From contig JAKAKL010000052.1 in NCBI GenBank assembly GCA_021824565.1, positions 1 through 46,528 of the forward strand: a DNA stretch of 46,528 bases, written 5' to 3'. The position numbers and the translations under genes were made by a program. The DNA comes from Bacteroidota bacterium (GTDB lineage: Bacteria > Bacteroidota > Ignavibacteria > Ignavibacteriales > Ignavibacteriaceae). The notes beneath the pieces were generated by a model. The model saw only the letters and a list, made by a program, of their open reading frames with translations. It was not told the origin of the DNA and ran no database searches. Shown here in pieces: positions 41,525 to 46,528 of this stretch (within the stretch, counting starts at the first letter, position 1; each line of letters starts with the position of its first letter).

Positions 41525-42172
41525 TCATGGCGCAAGTCTAACTATTTTCCATTTTGATTTCTCTTTAAGATAAGCTATTCTGTCGTGCAGACGGTTCTCT
41601 CTTCCCTGCCAAAATTCAAAATAATTTGGGACAAGATTAAAGCCTCCCCAAAAAGGTGGAAGCGGAATTTCTCTTCCTGCAAATTTAGTTTTAAATTCTG
41701 CGTATGCATCATCTAAATATTTTCTATCGGGAATAATCCTGCTCTGCTCGGACGCCCATGCGCTTATCTGGCTTTCCAATGGTCGTGAATGAAAATATTC
41801 TGCTGATTCTTTTTTTGAAATCCTTTTTATTTTACCGGAGATTCTTACCTGTCTTTCTATTTCTTTCCAGAAAAATAAAGCTGAAGCATTTGGGTTTATA
41901 TAAACATCACTTCCCTTCTTGCTTTTATAATTTGTATAAAAAATAAACCCTGTTTCACTAAATTTTTTTAATAGAACAACACGCGCAGAAGGCGTGCCGG
42001 CTTTATCCGCGGTTGCCAGGATCATCGCTGTTGGATCCATTAAATTAATTTTGATTGCCTCATCCATCCAAGATGAAAATTGCTCGACCGGATTTTTAGA
42101 AACACTTTTTTCGCCCAGTTCATGGAATGAATATTCTCTTCTTAGCTTTGAAATATCTGTATTTTCAATCAT
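41525..42172 (-). CDS. pdxH: Pyridoxamine 5'-phosphate oxidase
   Basis: 215 residues, typical. It oxidises pyridoxine or pyridoxamine phosphate to pyridoxal phosphate using FMN. Diagnostic segments are PSARVVLLKKFSETGFIFYT, NYKSKKG, RQVRISGKI, SRPLESQISAWASEQS and the C-terminal FWQGRENRLHDR. It belongs to vitamin B6 salvage/synthesis and is divergent from the large 2-oxoglutarate dehydrogenase gene, sharing a 164-base intergenic region. Confidence 0.96.
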   Translation of the reverse strand: MIENTDISKLRREYSFHELGEKSVSKNPVEQFSSWMDEAIKINLMDPTAMILATADKAGTPSARVVLLKKFSETGFIFYTNYKSKKGSDVYINPNASALFFWKEIERQVRISGKIKRISKKESAEYFHSRPLESQISAWASEQSRIIPDRKYLDDAYAEFKTKFAGREIPLPPFWGGFNLVPNYFEFWQGRENRLHDRIAYLKEKSKWKIVRLAP

Positions 42173-42336
42173 ATCGTTTTTGTCTGTAAATCGTTTTTTT
42201 AGTAGGTTACTTTTGCAATATTAGGCACATTAGGAATAAACAAAGAGCTTTCCCAACTTGAAATTTGGGTGACTGTAAAATGTCTATTCTCTTTTTTAAA
42301 TTATATAAGACTAATCTTAAAATATAAAAAATAAAT

Positions 42337-45300
42337 ATGAAATCGAGTGATTTAACAAAGGCGCAAAAAGAAGAGCTTGAAAAATTCGGCGCTAATACAT
42401 GGTTTGTAGAATATCTTCATAAGCAGTACGAGGAAAACCCTGATGAAGTATCCGAGCAGTGGCAAAACTTTTTCGGTAAGGTAAGCTCCGGCAAAAGAAA
42501 TAACGGAAGCAATGATAACGGTAAGAAAACAGTTCCTCCGCATCCGACTAATATCCAGATGCCTGAACCAATGCGCGAAGACAAACTTCAGTTGATAGCG
42601 GGAGCGCCGGCAAAAATTTTAGACAATATGAACATGAGCCTGACAGTTCCCGTTGCTACTTCGCAGAGAATTATTCCTGTAAAGCTTCTTGAAGAAAATA
42701 GAATTATACTAAATCAAAATATTCAAAAGAAAAATCAACGTAAAGTTTCTTTCACTCATATTATCGGCTGGGCAATTGTCAAAGCTATTATGACTAACCC
42801 GGTGATGAACAATGCTTTCACAATAATTAATGGCAAGCCGAACGTAATAAAACGCAGCGATATAAATCTCGGCATCGCTATCGATATTGAACGAAAAGAC
42901 GGAACACATTCTTTGATCGTACCGAACATTAAAAAAGCCAATCAAATGAACTTCAGCGAGTTTGTTAAAGCCTATGATGATCTCATTGACCGCTCCAGGA
43001 AAGGCTTGATTGATCCATCGGAATTTTTAGGGACGACGGTTACGCTTACAAACCCCGGAACGATTGGAACAATTTCTTCAGTACCAAGATTGATGCTCGG
43101 TCAGGGAACAATTATTGCTACCGGCTCGATTCAATATCCCGCCGAATATCAGGCAATGGCTCCATCAACAATATCCGCCATTGGAATAAGTAAAGTAATG
43201 AATATTTCCAGCACTTATGACCACCGCATTATTCAAGGCGCTGAATCGGGATTATTCTTAAAAGAAATTCATGAACTTCTTTTGGGAGCCAACTTCTTTT
43301 ACGAGGAAATTTTTGAAGATCTAAAAATCCCTCTCGTACCGCTTGCATGGATGACCGATTCTCAGCCGCAAGCTTTTGCGAACCGAATAAATACCGAAGA
43401 GATAGAAAAACAAGGAAAGGTGCTTCAACTTATTAATCTTTACAGAGTAAGAGGACATCTTATCGCCAGCTTTGATCCGCTTGGTTCGCAGCTTCCTTAC
43501 CACGCTGAACTCGATCCGGCTTCTTATAAATTAACGCTCTGGGATCTCGATAGAGAATTTGTTACCGGCGGATTCGGCGGACTTAAAACGGCAACGCTGA
43601 GAGAAGTTCTCGAGATACTTCAGAAAACTTACTGCGAGAAAATCGGCATTGAGTATATGCACATTCAGAATCCGGCGGAAAAAGTATGGCTTCAAAACAT
43701 AATGGAACCTGTGAAAAATATCCCGCATTTTGATAAGGGAATAAAAAAAGAGATCTTAAACAAATTAATTGTTGCCGAGGCATTTGAACATTTTATTCAT
43801 AATAAATTTATCGGGCATAAAAGATTTTCGCTTGAAGGTTCGGAAACTTTGATACCAGTCCTCGATTTAATTCTCAACGACGCGAGCGAAAGCGGATTTC
43901 TTGAGGTCGTTCTTGGAATGGCTCACCGCGGCAGATTAAATGTTCTCGCAAATATTATCGGCAAATCTTATGAATCAATATTCTCAGAGTTTGAAGACAT
44001 TGTCGATCCGAATTCTATCGAAGGTTCTGGAGATGTTAAGTATCATCTGGGCGCTTCAGGTAAATATAAAACAAGGAACGGCGGAAGCATTACTGTTTCC
44101 GTGGCTTCAAATCCGAGTCATCTTGAATGGGTGAATCCGGTTGTCGAAGGAATTGTTCGTGCGAAACAAACGAGAATAAGCGATCGCAAAGATCATAAAA
44201 AAGTAATGCCGATTCTAATTCACGGCGACGCTGCATTTGCAGGACAGGGCGTTGTTGCGGAAACTTTAAATCTATCACAGCTAAAAGGCTACCGAACCGG
44301 CGGCACCATCCACATTATAATTAATAATCAAATCGGTTTTACTACTACTCCCGAAGATGCGCGGTCCTCACAATATGCTACTGATGTTGCTAAGATGATA
44401 CAGGCACCAATCTTTCACGTCAACGGCGACGACCCAGAAGCGGCTTTATGGGTTGCTAAAATAGCTTTTGAATACAGACAAATATTTAAGAAAGATATCG
44501 TAATTGATTTGTTCGGCTACCGGCGCCATGGTCACAATGAAGGCGACGAACCAGGCTTTACGCAGCCTTTGCTTTATGAGAAAATAAAAAATCATCTTTC
44601 GGTAAAAGAAATTTATACCAAAAAATTAATTTCTGAAAAGACGCTTAGTGAAAATGAAGTTAAGTCTTTGGAAAACACAATCAGCAATATTCTAAGCGAG
44701 TCATTCGATAAAATCAGAAGAAGGAGTGCGGCGTTTAATTCCGATGCTCCTCTTGCTGTATCGAAAGAAAAAATGGAAGCGGTAACTCCGGTAAAAAAGA
44801 CTTCCATTTCAAATGATGAACTTGATGAAGTAATAAAGGGAATAACGAGAGTTCCAAAGGATTTTTCAGTTCATCCGAAATTAAAAAAGTTTCTTGAAAA
44901 AAGATTGGAATTATTAGACGGGACTTCAGATGCTGACTGGGCGCTTGCAGAATCGCTTGCATTCGGCAGCCTGCTTCTTGAAGGAACTCCGGTAAGACTA
45001 AGCGGACAGGACAGCGTTAGAGGAACATTCAGCCATCGTCATCTTGCGTTAACCGATATTAACACCGGGCTTGAATATTTTCCTCTGAATCACTTGAAGC
45101 AAGGTCAGGCAAAAATTGAAGCGTTGGACAGCTTTTTATCCGAAGCTGCGGTATTAGGCTTTGAATATGGTTACAGCACTGCCGATCCTCTTGCTCTCGT
45201 TATTTGGGAAGCACAGTTCGGCGACTTTGCCAACGGCGCTCAAATAATAATTGATAATTTCATCGTGGTTTCACAGGAAAAATGGAAGCTTGCAAATAAC

Positions 45301-45957
45301 CTTGTCATGCTGCTTCCTCACGGTTATGAAGGACAAGGACCGGAACATTCAAGCGGCAGGTTGGAAAGATTTTTAACTCTTTGTGCGCAGGACAATATTC
45401 AAGTCTGCAATCTGACCACGCCGGCTCAATATTTTCACGTTCTCCGCAGGCAAATGAAGCAGGCAGTACAGAAGCCTTTGATTATAATGTCGCCAAAAAG
45501 TTTATTAAGACTCCCGGAAGCGAAATCAAAGAAAGAAGAATTCACGCACGGAAAGTTTCAAGAAATCATTGATGACCAAAGTATTGTTGATAGAAATTCA
45601 ATAAACAAAATTATTCTGTCAGCCGGGAAAGTATACTACGATTTAATCCGGTATAGGCATGAACACAAAATTAACGATGCTGCATTAGTACGAGTCGAAC
45701 AAATATATCCTTATAAATCAAATTTGATAAGGGAAATTTTGTCGTCATATCCGAAGGCAAAAAAAATTACGTGGGTACAGGAGGAGCCGAAGAATATGGG
45801 CGCATGGAATTTTCTTGTCGCCAGATTACTTGAAGATCTAAACGATGGGCAGAAACTTAATTATGCAGGCAGACCTGAAAGCGCCAGCCCCGCAGTAGGT
45901 TCATCAAAGAAATCAAGCAAGCAGCAGACAGAGTTAGTTGCCGAGGCTTTTAAATAA
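42337..45957 (+). CDS. kgd: 2-oxoglutarate dehydrogenase with fused E2 catalytic and E1 domains (Kgd/OdhA type)
   Basis: 1206 residues. A short E1 N-terminal segment (FGANTWFVEYLHKQYEENPDEV..QWQNFF) is followed by an E2 succinyltransferase catalytic domain (about 100-330) with STYDHRIIQGAESG, His296 being the catalytic His, and then the full thiamine-diphosphate E1 (about 345-1190) with GMAHRGRLNVLANI, HGDAAFAGQGVVAETLNLS, NGDDPEA and GQDSVRGTFSHRH. No lipoyl domain is present, so lipoyl groups must come from another protein. This is the layout of mycobacterial Kgd and corynebacterial OdhA (about 1230 residues). It feeds the TCA cycle at 2-oxoglutarate to succinyl-CoA. Confidence 0.95.
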   Translation: MKSSDLTKAQKEELEKFGANTWFVEYLHKQYEENPDEVSEQWQNFFGKVSSGKRNNGSNDNGKKTVPPHPTNIQMPEPMREDKLQLIAGAPAKILDNMNMSLTVPVATSQRIIPVKLLEENRIILNQNIQKKNQRKVSFTHIIGWAIVKAIMTNPVMNNAFTIINGKPNVIKRSDINLGIAIDIERKDGTHSLIVPNIKKANQMNFSEFVKAYDDLIDRSRKGLIDPSEFLGTTVTLTNPGTIGTISSVPRLMLGQGTIIATGSIQYPAEYQAMAPSTISAIGISKVMNISSTYDHRIIQGAESGLFLKEIHELLLGANFFYEEIFEDLKIPLVPLAWMTDSQPQAFANRINTEEIEKQGKVLQLINLYRVRGHLIASFDPLGSQLPYHAELDPASYKLTLWDLDREFVTGGFGGLKTATLREVLEILQKTYCEKIGIEYMHIQNPAEKVWLQNIMEPVKNIPHFDKGIKKEILNKLIVAEAFEHFIHNKFIGHKRFSLEGSETLIPVLDLILNDASESGFLEVVLGMAHRGRLNVLANIIGKSYESIFSEFEDIVDPNSIEGSGDVKYHLGASGKYKTRNGGSITVSVASNPSHLEWVNPVVEGIVRAKQTRISDRKDHKKVMPILIHGDAAFAGQGVVAETLNLSQLKGYRTGGTIHIIINNQIGFTTTPEDARSSQYATDVAKMIQAPIFHVNGDDPEAALWVAKIAFEYRQIFKKDIVIDLFGYRRHGHNEGDEPGFTQPLLYEKIKNHLSVKEIYTKKLISEKTLSENEVKSLENTISNILSESFDKIRRRSAAFNSDAPLAVSKEKMEAVTPVKKTSISNDELDEVIKGITRVPKDFSVHPKLKKFLEKRLELLDGTSDADWALAESLAFGSLLLEGTPVRLSGQDSVRGTFSHRHLALTDINTGLEYFPLNHLKQGQAKIEALDSFLSEAAVLGFEYGYSTADPLALVIWEAQFGDFANGAQIIIDNFIVVSQEKWKLANNLVMLLPHGYEGQGPEHSSGRLERFLTLCAQDNIQVCNLTTPAQYFHVLRRQMKQAVQKPLIIMSPKSLLRLPEAKSKKEEFTHGKFQEIIDDQSIVDRNSINKIILSAGKVYYDLIRYRHEHKINDAALVRVEQIYPYKSNLIREILSSYPKAKKITWVQEEPKNMGAWNFLVARLLEDLNDGQKLNYAGRPESASPAVGSSKKSSKQQTELVAEAFK

Positions 45958-45991
45958 TGCTTGATTGATAAATAAAGCAGCATTAATTATC

Positions 45992-46020
45992 TTTCAAACA
46001 GCTATTTGAAAATTTTTATT
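45992..46020 (+). terminator. AT-rich hairpin with T-run after kgd
   Basis: TTTCAAA (45992-45998) and TTTGAAA (46005-46011) form a 7-bp stem with a 6-base loop, followed by ATTTTTATT. The stem is weak, but placement between kgd and the tRNA genes supports a terminator. Confidence 0.45.
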
Positions 46021-46028
46021 ACGAAGAT

Positions 46029-46101
46029 GCGAGCGTAGCTCAGTTGGTAGAGTGTCAGCTTCCCAAGCTGAATGTCGCGGGTTCGAACCCCGTCGCTCGC
46101 T
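46029..46101 (+). tRNA. tRNA-Gly (anticodon CCC)
   Basis: GCGAGCG and CGCTCGC form the acceptor stem. The anticodon loop TTCCCAA gives CCC, and the T-arm has GGGTTCGAACCCC. No CCA is encoded. The D-stem pairs GCTC with GAGT, a G-T wobble where GAGC is usual. Confidence 0.95.
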
Positions 46102-46188
46102 CAAAAAAATCAAACTTTCATTTGGAATTAATTCTGAAAAGTAAGATATTTGGCACGCGTTTTTTTGAAATAATAGTTAAAAAATCAA

Positions 46189-46266
46189 GGGCGCTTAGCT
46201 CAGTTGGTTCAGAGCATCTGCCTTACAAGCAGAGGGTCGGAGGTTCGACTCCTTCAGCGCCCACCA
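46189..46266 (+). tRNA. tRNA-Val (anticodon TAC)
   Basis: GGGCGCT and AGCGCCC form the acceptor stem, with CCA encoded at 46264-46266. The anticodon loop CTTACAA gives TAC, and the T-arm has GGAGGTTCGACTCC. It lies 87 bases after tRNA-Gly on the same strand; unlike that gene it encodes the CCA end. Confidence 0.96.
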
Positions 46267-46438
46267 TACTTTTATAAACCCCAATAGCATTTCCCTAAAT
46301 TCAAATAATATTTAAGATGATTAATCTGCATATTAATTCATCTTCGATTGCTTTTTACGTTGACCAAATTTTCTATTTAACAAGATAGTATTTCTGCTAA
46401 GCGAAAATAATTTTTCAATATTTTATGTAATAACTCCA

Positions 46439-46474
46439 TAGAAATGTCATAGATTGGACTCAGTAGAAATGTCA
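46439..46474. mobile_element. Probable left end of an insertion sequence (direct repeats)
   Basis: TAGAAATGTCA occurs at 46439-46449 and 46464-46474, 25 bases apart. Repeated 'GAAATGTCA' words are a feature I recall from the ends of some insertion sequences, and a start codon with a guarded ribosome site follows. The element runs off the right edge, so this is inference. Confidence 0.4.
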
Positions 46475-46489
46475 GTAAAAATTAAATTA

Positions 46490-46514
46490 GAGAACTCAGA
46501 AAAAAGGAGTTCTC
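46490..46514 (+). promoter_or_regulatory. Hairpin overlapping the ribosome binding site
   Basis: GAGAACTC (46490-46497) and GAGTTCTC (46507-46514) are perfect complements with a 9-base loop. The Shine-Dalgarno AAGGAG (46504-46509) lies partly in the loop and partly in the right arm, so folding would hinder translation from the ATG at 46518. Confidence 0.6.
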
Positions 46515-46517
46515 GCA

Positions 46518-46528
46518 ATGGAAGGAAT
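46518..46528 (+). CDS. Start of a gene cut by the window edge, possibly a transposase
   Basis: ATG GAA GGA AT gives Met-Glu-Gly then the edge, with AAGGAG 8 bases upstream. The transposase guess rests only on the IS-like repeats and guarded ribosome site upstream. Confidence 0.35.

Noticed and set aside
46044-46277. 77-codon plus-strand frame
   Set aside because: It lies across both tRNA genes.

Overview
The window looks like a chromosomal piece from a bacterium of the Ignavibacteria / Bacteroidota-Chlorobi group. The evidence is three proteins with the C-terminal type IX secretion (T9SS) sorting domain (YPNPFNP...), a large surface protein with the 'DVNGDG-KY-NND' end module typical of that group, the 16S 5' end, and AT-rich DNA. 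The organism is inferred; no database was searched.

Layout. 1-600: 5' end of a 16S rRNA gene on the minus strand with its leader, boxA-like element and two candidate promoters. 600-12935: an almost unbroken minus-strand run. In transcription order it encodes a BamA/TamA-like outer-membrane protein, YicC, Gmk, RpoZ, CoaBC, a type-4 uracil-DNA glycosylase, DnaB, a DUF1460 protein and a DinB-like protein, then a beta-barrel protein, RmlB and an SLBB polysaccharide-export protein. 13166-18740: an accessory region. It holds three unrecognised genes followed by a GxxExxY gene inside a unit bounded by inverted repeats, a twelve-copy 21-bp tandem array, and an FN3 protein. 18773-22966: five exported or lipoprotein genes in a row, closed by a terminator. 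23144-28470: a T9SS cargo protein and a 1394-residue repetitive surface protein. 28645-31666: a divergent histidine kinase / LytTR response-regulator pair. 31870-34560: a secreted GH13 alpha-amylase. 34824-39458: a TetR-EmrA-EmrB-TolC efflux operon with a clear palindromic operator. 39653-45957: a DMT transporter, a flavoprotein, PdxH, and a 2-oxoglutarate dehydrogenase with E2 and E1 fused in one chain. 46029-46266: tRNA-Gly(CCC) and tRNA-Val(TAC). The last 90 bases look like the start of an insertion sequence.

The most unusual content is at 13166-17069. The third protein (729 aa) has a helical N-terminus, then a segment that aligns by eye with the Lon (S16) protease domain and keeps its Ser and Lys dyad at the right places (Ser224, Lys274), then one membrane helix, then a calcium-motif (DxDxDG) propeller-like region predicted outside the membrane. 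It has no ATPase module. The two genes before it encode a protein with a faint resemblance to sigma region 2 and one whose N-terminus resembles anti-sigma factors. A testable reading is a membrane sensor-protease that controls a sigma/anti-sigma-like pair. The sequence shows the architecture; the function is inference.

Repeats here carry a shared 30-bp terminal sequence starting GCCACGAATTAACACTAAT. They occur as a 438-bp unit around the GxxExxY gene, as a 51-bp empty unit, and as solo ends. Some sit exactly on the stop codons of neighbouring genes, suggesting a small mobile element family.
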